A stretch of DNA of 64,000 nucleotides. It comes from Oscillospiraceae bacterium (lineage in GTDB: Bacteria > Bacillota > Clostridia > Oscillospirales > Acutalibacteraceae). The stretch is from contig JAFLUM010000004.1 of the NCBI GenBank assembly GCA_022508805.1, positions 62,001 to 126,000 on the forward strand, given 5' to 3'. The notes under the pieces are model-generated. The model ran no database searches and had not been told where the DNA came from. It saw only the letters and a list, made by a program, of their open reading frames with translations. Shown piece after piece: positions 24,888-33,932 of this stretch (positions within the stretch are counted from its first letter, which is position 1; each line of letters starts with the position of its first letter). The position numbers and the translations under genes are program-made.

Positions 24888-25802
24888 ATGTTCGGAGAAT
24901 TCTTTTACTGGATCTTCAACATGAGCATAATCGCTTCTTTTATGGGACTTATCGTTCTGCTGATAAGGCAAATGCGGGTGATTCCGCGAAGAATAGCGGT
25001 ATTTCTTTGGGCAGTCCCCTTTCTTCGTATGTGTATTCCCGTAGGGCTTAACAGCCCTTACAGCTTGATGTCGCTGATATCCCGTTTTACGACAAGAACC
25101 GTAACTGTATATCAGCCTGCCGACGAGATTTCCTTTTCGGTTACTAACAGTCTTATGGCTGCAAACAGCTATTTCCCAATCACATACAAGGTAAATCTTC
25201 TTGAAGATGTGTTTGCGGTGGCTTCGCTGATTTGGCTGACCGTGGCGTTGGCGATCATCATCGCGTTGGGAATTCTTTATTTCACGACTATGCACGAAAT
25301 TAATAGTGCAAAGCACTTGCGGGACAATGTTTATCTGTCAGAAAAGGTTCAAAGTCCTGCCGTATACGGGATATTTAAGCCAAAAATCATTCTTCCGTCC
25401 TCGTATGAGTCCGAAGATAATCGATATATCTTGAAGCACGAAAATACTCACATACGCCGCGGGGATAATTTGTGGAGAATATTGGCTTTTTTGATAGTTT
25501 CAATTCACTGGTTCAATCCCCTTTCTTGGATTTTCCTAAAGCTGTTTCTTACAGACCTTGAACTTGCCTGCGATGAATCGGCAATCACCAAATATGACGA
25601 AAAGCATAGAAAAGAATACGCTAAGGCATTAGTAGATATTGCCGAAAGTAAAAGCCTGTTTGCATCGGCTTTCGGCGGAGCGAAAATCAGGACACGTGTT
25701 GAGAATATTCTGTCGTATAAAAGAATGACATGGTTGTCATTATTTGGATTTTCGGTGTTGATATTGTCAGTAATAATTGTTTTGCTTACAAATGCTGAAT
25801 GA
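24888..25802 (+). CDS. BlaR1/MecR1-like M56 membrane metallopeptidase
   Basis: This is a membrane protein of about 304 residues with four helices and a cytoplasmic zinc protease domain. The HExxH motif reads KHENTHIRRGDN (about residues 184-188), and LELACDESAITKY gives the third zinc ligand. BlaR1 relatives cleave or inactivate their BlaI partner. The large extracellular penicillin-binding sensor domain of true BlaR1 is missing: the protein ends after the fourth helix. The signal must therefore come from another source. It overlaps or abuts blaI. I prefer the ATG at 24888 over the GTG at 24879 on ribosome-binding-site spacing. Confidence 0.9.
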   Translation: MFGEFFYWIFNMSIIASFMGLIVLLIRQMRVIPRRIAVFLWAVPFLRMCIPVGLNSPYSLMSLISRFTTRTVTVYQPADEISFSVTNSLMAANSYFPITYKVNLLEDVFAVASLIWLTVALAIIIALGILYFTTMHEINSAKHLRDNVYLSEKVQSPAVYGIFKPKIILPSSYESEDNRYILKHENTHIRRGDNLWRILAFLIVSIHWFNPLSWIFLKLFLTDLELACDESAITKYDEKHRKEYAKALVDIAESKSLFASAFGGAKIRTRVENILSYKRMTWLSLFGFSVLILSVIIVLLTNAE

Positions 25803-25815
25803 AAGGGGCAGTATT

Positions 25816-26394
25816 ATGAAAAAAGCAGTTGTAATGCTGTTGAGTTTTCTGATTATCGGAACGTGCGCTTCCTGTGCAAAGGAGAACACGCTTTTTGACA
25901 GAATTTGCACGGCAGACGAAGCTTTGAAAGCGTCAAAGAAAGATTCGATAGTGGTTTTTGAGGACTTAAAATGCACCTCCGGAGATGAAATTTGGAACAA
26001 ATTCTACGAAACCGTCAGCAGAGGTGAATCGGCATCGGTTTTTTGCGCGCATTATTATACGCTTAATAAAGACAGTGTGAGTAAGGAGCTGTATGAAGTC
26101 GAAAAGGACCTGTACCCGATGCTGTTTTTCTATACGTTAGAGTACGATGGGGATACATTCACGGTCACAGTCAGGCAGAGCACGGAAAAAGAGACCGAAT
26201 ATGAGGAACAATTCAAGTATCTTATGCACTATACGGGCGATGCACCCGTATTGGCAAAATATGCATCGTATGATGATTATGTGCTTGTGGACGACCCGAC
26301 AGTCACACGGGAAGAAATAATGGCGGGAATTGTCAGCTCTCAGCCCGGCGTAGGCGCAAAGCACTGTTTTGTATATAAGAACACTTTTGATTAA
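25816..26394 (+). CDS. Lipoprotein of the BlaI/BlaR operon
   Basis: The N terminus is a lipoprotein signal (KKAVVMLLSFLIIGTCASC, cysteine at about residue 20). The mature part of about 170 residues is acidic, with FDRICTADEALKASKKDSIV, DLYPMLFFYTLEYDGD and a C-terminal PGVGAKHCFVYK. I recognise no family. The gene follows the BlaR-like gene by 13 bases with GAAAGGGGCAG upstream, and is followed after 12 bases by a membrane protein gene. An extracellular lipoprotein here could be the sensor or partner that the shortened BlaR-like protein lacks. That is inference. Confidence 0.75.
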   Translation: MKKAVVMLLSFLIIGTCASCAKENTLFDRICTADEALKASKKDSIVVFEDLKCTSGDEIWNKFYETVSRGESASVFCAHYYTLNKDSVSKELYEVEKDLYPMLFFYTLEYDGDTFTVTVRQSTEKETEYEEQFKYLMHYTGDAPVLAKYASYDDYVLVDDPTVTREEIMAGIVSSQPGVGAKHCFVYKNTFD

Positions 26395-26406
26395 GGAGGA
26401 TCAACA

Positions 26407-27372
26407 ATGAACAAGAAAAATTTCCGTAGGTTTTATATTTTCTCGCTGATAGGCGTTGTTATTGTATCTGCTTATCCCATATATATGGGCGTTAAGGTCA
26501 TTGCGGAAATGGTGAAAAACGGTGCTGTTCCGATTGAAAGCTATCCGAAGTATGTCATACCTTACACGCCGATCGCAATAACGCTTATTTTGGGCGTGAT
26601 GCTGATTCCCCTGTTTCAACGGCTGTCTGAAAAACTGAGTTTTCTTTTCGGAGCGGTTTTTTCAATTGGAATTTTTTTCGTTGCCGAAAGACTGATGGAG
26701 ACAAAAATACTTGTACTGGCACAGGAAGCCGTTTTCCTTGAAAGCTGGCAGATGGGACTGTGCTATGTTCCGCCCGAACAGTTTGAGACCCGAACGTGGG
26801 AAGCAGTTGACGTTTTACTGGGAGGCTACAGTCCTGCATTTAAGCTCCACTTTTATCTGATTTCGGTGGTTCTTATAATATCCTTGCTCAACTGCTTTTA
26901 CGGCTTTGCCAAAATGATACGTTACGAAAATTACAAGAGGAAAAAGGCGCTGATACTTCAAAGTATTACAAGTCTTGCCTTTCTCGGAATGTGCATATGG
27001 GCTTGCTTTACGTCCTTTTACCGCACGGGTGAGCTCACCGTTTCCGCTGTATCGGCAGTGTTGATGGCGGTATTCTTTGCTTTGCTCGGTGTTACTATGG
27101 GTATTTTGGTCGGCTCATTTACACTGGGAAAGAAAAGCACGCTGTCGATACTGTTGCCGACAGCCATATCGGTTTTAACAACGCTCGCAATGTACATAGG
27201 TGAAATGATACTCTTGAGCGGTAACTTATACCGCTTTGGAGAGGGCTTCTTTTTCAACGGACTCACAGGGCTTGTTCTTGCACCTGCCGATTTGCTTATC
27301 ATACTCATTTCAGGCGTTGTTACGGCTTTTATATGTAAGACAGTAAATCGGAGCAAATCATCGGTAAAATAG
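26407..27372 (+). CDS. Polytopic membrane protein of the BlaI/BlaR operon
   Basis: The protein has 321 residues and about eight predicted membrane helices, with no recognisable motif. An extracellular or cytoplasmic loop near residues 95-145 contains LCYVPPEQFETRTWEAVDVL. It is the last gene of a four-gene unit (repressor, membrane protease, lipoprotein, this gene), with TAAGGAGGATC upstream of the ATG. Its expression is presumably derepressed with the others. It may be the effector of the response; transport or envelope protection are possible, but nothing in the sequence decides. Confidence 0.75.
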   Translation: MNKKNFRRFYIFSLIGVVIVSAYPIYMGVKVIAEMVKNGAVPIESYPKYVIPYTPIAITLILGVMLIPLFQRLSEKLSFLFGAVFSIGIFFVAERLMETKILVLAQEAVFLESWQMGLCYVPPEQFETRTWEAVDVLLGGYSPAFKLHFYLISVVLIISLLNCFYGFAKMIRYENYKRKKALILQSITSLAFLGMCIWACFTSFYRTGELTVSAVSAVLMAVFFALLGVTMGILVGSFTLGKKSTLSILLPTAISVLTTLAMYIGEMILLSGNLYRFGEGFFFNGLTGLVLAPADLLIILISGVVTAFICKTVNRSKSSVK

Positions 27373-27455
27373 AAGGATTTATGATTTCCGCATATTGAAA
27401 TCCCGCATAATGTCGTATATAATTATATTATACTGAAAAAATATGTGGGGTTTTT

Positions 27456-28328
27456 ATGAGAAAAATTATTAAATTTCTTAAAACAGACGGTCGGGATGTT
27501 GCCGTTAATCTTGTCGGCTGTGTTATTGTGGGTATCAGCTTTTCGTTTTTTACATATCCAAACAACATAGTCTCCGGCGGACTTACGGGTATATCGCAAA
27601 TAATAAATCTGCTTACAGGTTCCCCCGTAGGTATACTTATTATTGTGATGAATATACCTCTGTTTGCAGTCGCGTGGAAAAAGTTCGGACTGCGGTTTAT
27701 TATCTATTCTCTTATCGGTATGGTCGGCTCCAGCGTGGCGATAGATCTTTTTAATCTGCTTAATATTTCGCTTACCGACGATATTCTTTTGGCGGCAGTA
27801 TACGGCGGTCTTTTAAGAGGACTGGGATACGGGCTTATATTCACCTCCGGCGGCACCAGCGGCGGAACGGATATTGTTTCCCGTATGTTGCGCCGAAAAT
27901 ATGCCTTTATTCCGTTGGGCACTATCGGTCTTGTGCTTGACGTTATAGTTGTTGCGGCCTTTGCTATCATTTTCAAAAGAATGGATGCGGCAATGTATAC
28001 CATCATCACAATATTTGTTGCTTCGCGTATGATAAATCTGTTGCTCTACGGCACGGCAAACTCAAGTATTTGCTACATTATCACCACCTCGCCGCACGAT
28101 ATTGCAAATCAAATCAGTAAAAGTCTTCGTCGCGGAGCAACGCTCTTAAAGGGTGAAGGCGCATACAGCGGTGATGAGCGCGACGTGGTGCTGTGCGCCG
28201 TAAAGCGGCATCAGATCCCCACACTGAAAAGAGTCGTTTCAAGTATTGATAAAAATGCATTTGTTATTGTCACTCAGTCCCATGAGGTGTTCGGGCAGAA
28301 CTTCCAGAACATAGAGAAAATTGATTGA
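27456..28328 (+). CDS. YitT-family membrane protein
   Basis: The protein has 290 residues with five or six membrane helices (residues 10-180), then a cytoplasmic DUF2179 domain. The family hallmarks FFTYPNNIVSGGLTGISQII and FTSGGTSGGTDIVSRML are clear. The C-terminal domain contains RRGATLLKGEGAYSGDERDVVLCAV, typical of YitT. The molecular function of the family is not settled; transport is usually assumed. The gene stands alone and ends at a GC-rich hairpin. The ATG is preceded by TGGGG. Confidence 0.92.
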   Translation: MRKIIKFLKTDGRDVAVNLVGCVIVGISFSFFTYPNNIVSGGLTGISQIINLLTGSPVGILIIVMNIPLFAVAWKKFGLRFIIYSLIGMVGSSVAIDLFNLLNISLTDDILLAAVYGGLLRGLGYGLIFTSGGTSGGTDIVSRMLRRKYAFIPLGTIGLVLDVIVVAAFAIIFKRMDAAMYTIITIFVASRMINLLLYGTANSSICYIITTSPHDIANQISKSLRRGATLLKGEGAYSGDERDVVLCAVKRHQIPTLKRVVSSIDKNAFVIVTQSHEVFGQNFQNIEKID

Positions 28329-28340
28329 TAAACTGACAAC

Positions 28341-28364
28341 GCGGCAGGGAAAACCCCTTGCCGC
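28341..28364 (+). terminator. Hairpin after the yitT-like gene
   Basis: GCGGCAGGG and CCCCTTGCCGC pair with one bulged base, starting 12 bases after the stop. The following tract (CTAAATTTATTG) is only weakly T-rich, so termination may be partial. Confidence 0.55.
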
Positions 28365-28503
28365 CTAAATTTATTGTAATATTGCTTGATAATTTGTAGA
28401 TATTGGAGTACAATTTATTTTTGTAAAATAAATTTAGATAAACTCTTGTTTGCAATTTAGGAATGATATCTGCAACAAGAAATAATTAGGGAGCTGTTAT
28501 AAT

Positions 28504-28764
28504 ATGGATTACACCTACAAAACAAAAGGCACATGCTCAATGGAAATCACTTTTCACATAGACGGTGACGTTATCACCGATGTAAAATTTCTCGGCGGAT
28601 GTAACGGAAATCTTAAAGCCATCGGAAAGCTCGTTGAAGGCTTGACTGTAGATGAAATTGAAAACAAGCTGAAGGGTAACACCTGCGGACTCCGTCCCAC
28701 CTCCTGCGCCGATCAGCTTGCTATTGCTGTAAGAGAAGCGTATGAGGCACAAAAAACTGCATAA
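28504..28764 (+). CDS. TSCPD-domain small protein (TIGR03905-like)
   Basis: This 86-residue protein consists almost wholly of a TSCPD domain, a cysteine-containing unit also found at the C terminus of some ribonucleotide reductases. The hallmarks FLGGCNGNLKAIGKLVEG and CGLRPTSCADQLA are visible. Three or four cysteines suggest metal or redox binding. Function is not known. The start ATG has TTAGGGAG upstream, and the gene is closed by a terminator 32 bases past the stop. Confidence 0.9.
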   Translation: MDYTYKTKGTCSMEITFHIDGDVITDVKFLGGCNGNLKAIGKLVEGLTVDEIENKLKGNTCGLRPTSCADQLAIAVREAYEAQKTA

Positions 28765-28796
28765 TAAATGCCTCGCCGATAAACAGAATATTTTGC

Positions 28797-28829
28797 AACC
28801 GCTTTACAATGAGTAAGGCGGTTTTTTAT
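28797..28829 (+). terminator. Terminator of the TSCPD gene
   Basis: AACCGCTTTAC pairs with GTAAGGCGGTT (one G-U pair) and is followed by a run of T. Confidence 0.85.
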
Positions 28830-28895
28830 TGAAAATTTGCTGTTTTTTTGGTAACATACATAATTGAAATTTGATTATTTTAAGGCGGTGTAAAT

Positions 28896-29429
28896 ATGCT
28901 TTATTATACCGAATACCCTTCCCCTGTCGGGCTTATCACCGTTGCCGCTGACGGAGAAAATATTGTGGGCGTGTGGATAGAAGGTCAAAGGTATTATACG
29001 GATACTCCCCAAAAAACGCCTGCATTAAAAGAAAACACTGCGGTTTTAAGAGAAGCCGCAGCTTGGCTTGACAGATATTTCGCCGGTGAAAAGCCGTCAC
29101 CGTACGAATTACCGCTTGCCCCTGCAGGAAATGAGTTCCGAAAAGCCGTGTGGAAACGATTGTGTGAGATACCGTACGGTGAAGTGACCTCATACAAAGC
29201 GATAGCCCAAAAGGTTGCCGCCGATTTGGGTAAGGAAAGAATGTCGGCGCAGGCGGTAGGCGGTGCAGTGGGACACAATCCCATATCAATAATTATCCCC
29301 TGCCACAGAGTTGTGGGAGCGAACGGTAATTTAACAGGTTACGGCGGCGGAATGGACAGAAAAATACAGCTTTTAACATTTGAAAACGTAGATATGTCGG
29401 CTCTTTACAGACCTAAAGATAAAGCATAA
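28896..29429 (+). CDS. ogt: Methylated-DNA-protein-cysteine methyltransferase
   Basis: This suicidal DNA repair protein removes alkyl groups from O6-methylguanine onto its own cysteine. The active site reads IIIPCHRVVGANGNLTGYGGG. The DNA-binding helix region EFRKAVWKRLCEIPYGEVTSYKAIA and the GAVGHNPI asparagine hinge are also present. At 177 residues it is the short Ogt form without an Ada regulatory domain. The ATG follows AAGGCGGTG. It appears monocistronic. The exact symbol (ogt versus adaB) follows local convention. Confidence 0.95.
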   Translation: MLYYTEYPSPVGLITVAADGENIVGVWIEGQRYYTDTPQKTPALKENTAVLREAAAWLDRYFAGEKPSPYELPLAPAGNEFRKAVWKRLCEIPYGEVTSYKAIAQKVAADLGKERMSAQAVGGAVGHNPISIIIPCHRVVGANGNLTGYGGGMDRKIQLLTFENVDMSALYRPKDKA

Positions 29430-29561
29430 TATTTTGTAAAAAAAATTCGAAAATCCTGTTATCTTACTTGAAATTGAAAATAGAATTGTGTATACTATAT
29501 ATTGGTAATATTTTTGATAATATTTCAAAATATAAGCAATATATGGGTATTAGGAGGAAAT

Positions 29562-30773
29562 ATGGACTTATCAAAAAAGAATGTGAAAAAAATCCTCGGA
29601 ATAATCACCTTTGCAGTCGTCCTTTTCTCGGCTTCGCAAAATTTATCGGCTGTTGCTTCCTTTTTTGCGTGGATATTAAAAATAGTCTCACCGATTATTG
29701 TGGGGCTTTGTTTGGCATTTATACTTAACGTGCTCATGCGCGTTTTGGAGACGAAGGTGTTTTTCTTCATGGCAAACAGCTCCCGACCCTCCGTGCGCAA
29801 AGCACTGCGCCCCATAAGTCTTATTTTGACAGTAATCATCGCTTTGGGCATTTTAGCGCTTTTAATGCTTTTGATCATACCGCAGCTTACCGCCTCGGCG
29901 GGAATACTTATAAACAAGTTCCCATCATACTGCAACACCTTGGCGGATTGGATAGACGGATTTACCGACCGTTTTGGAATAGATGTGAACTTGCAGTTTT
30001 TGCGCAATCCGAAAATCGATTGGCAAAGATTTGCCGATACTGCCCAAAGCTTCTTTTCCATTGAAGGTAAAAACGATATATTGAGTACCACCGTTGGGGT
30101 GACCTCCTCGCTGGTTTCGGGCGTTACCAGCTTTTTGCTGGGCTCGGTCATTGCGGTCTATGTTCTTGCCGAGAAAGAAAAAATCGGCAGATTTGTGCAA
30201 AAAATCGCCGAAGCCACTCTTCCGAAACGTGTATATGGCAAAACACGTGAGATATGCACGGTTGCATCCAACTCCTTCTCAAGCTTTATTACAGGGCAGT
30301 TCACCGATGCGGCGCTGCTTGCCACAATGTGCTTTATCGGTATGTCAATTTTCAGATTCCCGAGCGCAGCAGTAGTGTCGGTGATCATAGGGGCAAGTGC
30401 GATCATTCCGGTTATCGGGCCCATAATCGGCGAAGCCATCAGCTTTTTAATAATTTTTATGGACAGTCCCTTAAAGGCGCTCCTGTTCTTAGTTTTCATA
30501 CTTGTATTACAGACCGTGGACAACAATTTAATTTATCCGCGTATTGTAGGCAAAAGCGTGGGGCTCCCCGGTCTTTTGGTGCTTATCGCGGTGATAGTGG
30601 GCGGAAATATCGGCGGAATACTTGGAGTTTTACTCGGTGTTCCGACAGCGTCTGCAATATATGCGCTGATTCTGAATTGGCTCAACAGGCAAAATGAGCC
30701 TACTGCCGTAACGGACAAGCCGTCAGAAGAAAATGCCGAAGACGACACCGACGGCAAGACTTCGGAAAACTGA
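29562..30773 (+). CDS. AI-2E family transporter (YtvI/PerM-like)
   Basis: This is a membrane protein of 403 residues with about seven or eight helices from the AI-2E / PerM superfamily. The central stretch IIPQLTASAGILINKFPSYC starts the soluble loop. The C-terminal half shows SVIIGASAIIPVIGPIIGEA and VLQTVDNNLIYPRIVGKSVGLP, which are strong family signatures. Members export small molecules or ions; AI-2 itself is not implied. The ATG at 29562 is preceded by TAGGAGGAAAT, so the ORF-track start 20 codons earlier is wrong. The acidic C-terminal tail (KPSEENAEDDTDGKTSEN) is cytoplasmic. Confidence 0.9.
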   Translation: MDLSKKNVKKILGIITFAVVLFSASQNLSAVASFFAWILKIVSPIIVGLCLAFILNVLMRVLETKVFFFMANSSRPSVRKALRPISLILTVIIALGILALLMLLIIPQLTASAGILINKFPSYCNTLADWIDGFTDRFGIDVNLQFLRNPKIDWQRFADTAQSFFSIEGKNDILSTTVGVTSSLVSGVTSFLLGSVIAVYVLAEKEKIGRFVQKIAEATLPKRVYGKTREICTVASNSFSSFITGQFTDAALLATMCFIGMSIFRFPSAAVVSVIIGASAIIPVIGPIIGEAISFLIIFMDSPLKALLFLVFILVLQTVDNNLIYPRIVGKSVGLPGLLVLIAVIVGGNIGGILGVLLGVPTASAIYALILNWLNRQNEPTAVTDKPSEENAEDDTDGKTSEN

Positions 30774-30816
30774 TTTTGATTATTTATTAAATGTATTTTT
30801 TTGTGAGGAGTAGAGT

Positions 30817-32301
30817 ATGGGTAAAATAGGCTTTGATAACGATATGTATCTTCGTATGCAGTCAGATCATATCAAGGAGAGGATCAGTAAATTCGGTGGC
30901 AAGCTTTATCTTGAATTCGGAGGAAAAATTTTTGACGATTATCACGCGTCAAGAGTTCTTCCCGGCTTTAAGCCTGACAGTAAGATGAATATGCTGTTAC
31001 AGCTTAAGGACGATGCAGAGATAATTATTGCCATCTGTGCCAAGGATATTGAGAAAAATAAGATACGCGGCGACATAGGTATTACATATGACCTTGACGT
31101 TCTGCGTCTTATTGACGTTTATCACAGCTTCGGGCTCACGGTCGGCGGTGTTGTGCTTACGCAGTATGCCAATCAGCCTGCCGCGATCGTTTTTGAGCAG
31201 AAGTTAAAATCTTTAGGTATAAAGGTCTACCGTCATTACCCCATCGACAATTATCCTACCGACGTAAAGCTTATTGTAAGCGAAAATGGCTACGGTAAGA
31301 ATGATTATATCGAGACCTCCCATTCTCTTGTCGTTATCACCGCTCCCGGTCCCGGCAGCGGAAAGATGGCTGTGTGTCTTTCACAGCTTTACCACGAGCA
31401 TCAGCGCGGAATAAAGGCAGGGTATGCTAAATTTGAGACATTCCCCATATGGAATTTGCCCCTCAAGCACCCTGTGAATCTCGCCTACGAGGCGGCGACC
31501 GCCGATCTTAATGACATTAATATGATCGACCCGTTCCATCTTGAAGCCTACGGTAAAACAACGGTAAACTACAACAGAGATGTGGAGATTTTCCCCGTAC
31601 TCAACACTATTTTCGAGCGTATTTACGGTCAGTCGCCCTATAAATCGCCCACGGATATGGGTGTTAATATGGCAGGCAACTGCATTTTTGACAACGAGGC
31701 TGTTTGCCACGCGTCAAAGATGGAGGTTATTCGCCGTTACTGCAATTATCTTGTTGAGCAGAAGAACAACAAGAACGTTTCGGATGAGCTTTATAAAATT
31801 GAGCTTATTATGAAACAGCTTGATATTACCACTGACGACAGGGCGGTCATAGCGGCATCCTTGGAGCTTTCGAACGACACAGACTCCCCTGTTACCGCTA
31901 TTGAGCTTAACGACGGACGGATAATCACGGGAAAATCTTCGGAGCTTCTCAGTGCATCTTCGGCGGTGCTTTTAAACGCGCTCAAAGCGCTGGCGAACAT
32001 AAGTAACGACACACTGCTTCTTACGCCTACGGTTATTGAGCCTATTCAAGAACTTAAATCAGCACGGCTTAATGAGCGTGACATCAGTTTGCACCCCGAC
32101 GAAATACTTATAGCTCTTTCTATTTGCGCAACTATGAATCCTCTTGCACAAAAGGCGCTGGATGCCATTGAGTATCTTAGAGGCAGCGATGCACATTCGA
32201 CAGTAGTTCTTTCCGACGCCGACCGTCAGGTTTTCCGCAAGCTCGGAATAACCGCTACGTTTGAGCCATACAAAAACAACGATAATCTTTACTACAACTG
32301 A
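30817..32301 (+). CDS. DUF1846 family protein
   Basis: This protein of 494 residues matches the DUF1846 family along its whole length, from [20 protein letters not shown] through [20 protein letters not shown] to the phosphate-loop-like [20 protein letters not shown]. The last could bind a nucleotide. Structures of the family exist but the reaction is not established. It lies 17 bases upstream of pyrG and a cytosolic GH30 gene, so it is probably the first gene of that operon. Start ATG has GTGAGGAG upstream. Confidence 0.9.
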   Translation: MGKIGFDNDMYLRMQSDHIKERISKFGGKLYLEFGGKIFDDYHASRVLPGFKPDSKMNMLLQLKDDAEIIIAICAKDIEKNKIRGDIGITYDLDVLRLIDVYHSFGLTVGGVVLTQYANQPAAIVFEQKLKSLGIKVYRHYPIDNYPTDVKLIVSENGYGKNDYIETSHSLVVITAPGPGSGKMAVCLSQLYHEHQRGIKAGYAKFETFPIWNLPLKHPVNLAYEAATADLNDINMIDPFHLEAYGKTTVNYNRDVEIFPVLNTIFERIYGQSPYKSPTDMGVNMAGNCIFDNEAVCHASKMEVIRRYCNYLVEQKNNKNVSDELYKIELIMKQLDITTDDRAVIAASLELSNDTDSPVTAIELNDGRIITGKSSELLSASSAVLLNALKALANISNDTLLLTPTVIEPIQELKSARLNERDISLHPDEILIALSICATMNPLAQKALDAIEYLRGSDAHSTVVLSDADRQVFRKLGITATFEPYKNNDNLYYN

Positions 32302-32318
32302 TACTGGAGTTGATCTTT

Positions 32319-33923
32319 ATGGCAACAAAGTTCATATTCGTCACGGGCGGAGTCGTCTCCGGCTTAGGTAAGGGAATTACGGCGGCATCGCTGGGCAGAC
32401 TGCTTAAAGACAGAGGCAAGAAGGTAACGGTAATAAAGCTTGACCCTTATCTCAATATTGATCCCGGCACCATGAACCCCATACAGCACGGTGAGGTATT
32501 CGTTACCGATGACGGTGCTGAAACAGACCTTGATCTGGGTCATTATGAGCGTTTTATTGACGAAAAGCTGACTAAAAACAGTTCCTGCACATCTGGCAGC
32601 GTATATAACACAGTTCTCACTAACGAGAGAAAGGGAGTTTACGGCGGACAGACCATTCAGGTAATTCCGCATATCACTAACGAGATAAAAAGAAGGATCG
32701 CCCTCAACGCCGTAAGCGGAATCGACGTGGTGCTTGTTGAGATAGGCGGAACTGTGGGTGACATTGAAAGTCAACCGTTCCTTGAGGCTATCAGACAGTT
32801 TGCACAGGAAAGACCTGGAGACTGTATGTTTATACACGTTACTCTTGTCCCCTATCTCGGTGCGTCGATGGAGCTTAAAACAAAGCCCACCCAGCACAGT
32901 GTTAAGGAGCTTTTGGGTATAGGCATTAAACCTGATATAATTGTGCTGAGAACAGAGCATCACATTGACGACGGAATCAAGAACAAAATTGCACTGTTCT
33001 GCAATGTTCCCGCAAGCCACGTTATTGAAAATATTGATATGCCCACGCTATATGAGATACCTATGGCTCTTGAGAACGAGGGTCTTGCCGATATAGTTAT
33101 AGATACTTTGGGACTTACCTGCGGAAAGCCCGATCACTCCGACTGGCTTAAGATGACTGAGGCAAATAAGAACCTCAAAAAGAGCGTAAATATCGCCCTT
33201 GTGGGCAAATATGTTGAGCTGCACGATTCGTATCTCAGCGTGAATGAGGCTCTCAAGCACGGCGGACTTGACCACGACACAAAGGTCGAGATCGACTGGG
33301 TAGATTCCGAAACACTTACAGAGGAAAATATCGGTGAACGTCTCGGCTCGGCAGACGGAATACTCGTTCCCGGCGGATTTGGCACAAGAGGTATCGAGGG
33401 CAAAATTTTAGCCGCGAAATACGCGAGAGAAAACAAAGTCCCTTATTTGGGAATCTGTTTAGGACTGCAAATAGCGGTAATTGAATTTGCACGGGATGTT
33501 CTTGGACTTAAAGATGCCAACACAACTGAAATTGATCCGAATACGGATAATCCCGTCATTTTCCTTATGCCCGATCAGTATTCTGTCACGGATATGGGCG
33601 GAACTATGAGACTCGGACAATACCCCTGCATGCTCGACGAGACATCAAAGGTCTTTAAGGCATACGGAAAACAGCTTATTACCGAACGCCACCGCCACCG
33701 CTATGAATTCAACAACGATTACCGTGAGCGTATGGAGGAAAACGGTATGCACATCTGCGGCGTTTCCCCCGATAAATATATTGTTGAGATGGTGGAGCTT
33801 AAAGATCATCCGTGGTTCGTGGCGACACAGGCTCACCCAGAATTCAACTCACGCCCCACAAGACCTCACCCGCTGTTTTCAGGTCTTATAGGTGCGGCAG
33901 TCGAATATAAAGAAAATAAATAG
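32319..33923 (+). CDS. pyrG: CTP synthase
   Basis: PyrG makes CTP from UTP, ATP and glutamine. The N-terminal synthase domain begins [20 protein letters not shown], and contains [20 protein letters not shown] and the [20 protein letters not shown] hinge. The glutaminase domain has the nucleophile in YLGICLGLQ and His-Glu in [14 protein letters not shown]. It is full length (534 residues). The ATG at 32319 has CTGGAG at a usual distance; the ORF-track start three codons earlier is less likely. It is followed after nine bases by a GH30 gene. Confidence 0.97.
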   Translation: MATKFIFVTGGVVSGLGKGITAASLGRLLKDRGKKVTVIKLDPYLNIDPGTMNPIQHGEVFVTDDGAETDLDLGHYERFIDEKLTKNSSCTSGSVYNTVLTNERKGVYGGQTIQVIPHITNEIKRRIALNAVSGIDVVLVEIGGTVGDIESQPFLEAIRQFAQERPGDCMFIHVTLVPYLGASMELKTKPTQHSVKELLGIGIKPDIIVLRTEHHIDDGIKNKIALFCNVPASHVIENIDMPTLYEIPMALENEGLADIVIDTLGLTCGKPDHSDWLKMTEANKNLKKSVNIALVGKYVELHDSYLSVNEALKHGGLDHDTKVEIDWVDSETLTEENIGERLGSADGILVPGGFGTRGIEGKILAAKYARENKVPYLGICLGLQIAVIEFARDVLGLKDANTTEIDPNTDNPVIFLMPDQYSVTDMGGTMRLGQYPCMLDETSKVFKAYGKQLITERHRHRYEFNNDYRERMEENGMHICGVSPDKYIVEMVELKDHPWFVATQAHPEFNSRPTRPHPLFSGLIGAAVEYKENK

Positions 33924-33932
33924 AGGCACAGT

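Noticed and set aside
32364-33020. 218-residue minus-strand ORF
   Set aside because: It lies wholly within pyrG on the opposite strand and has no start signal or family pattern; it is a shadow ORF.
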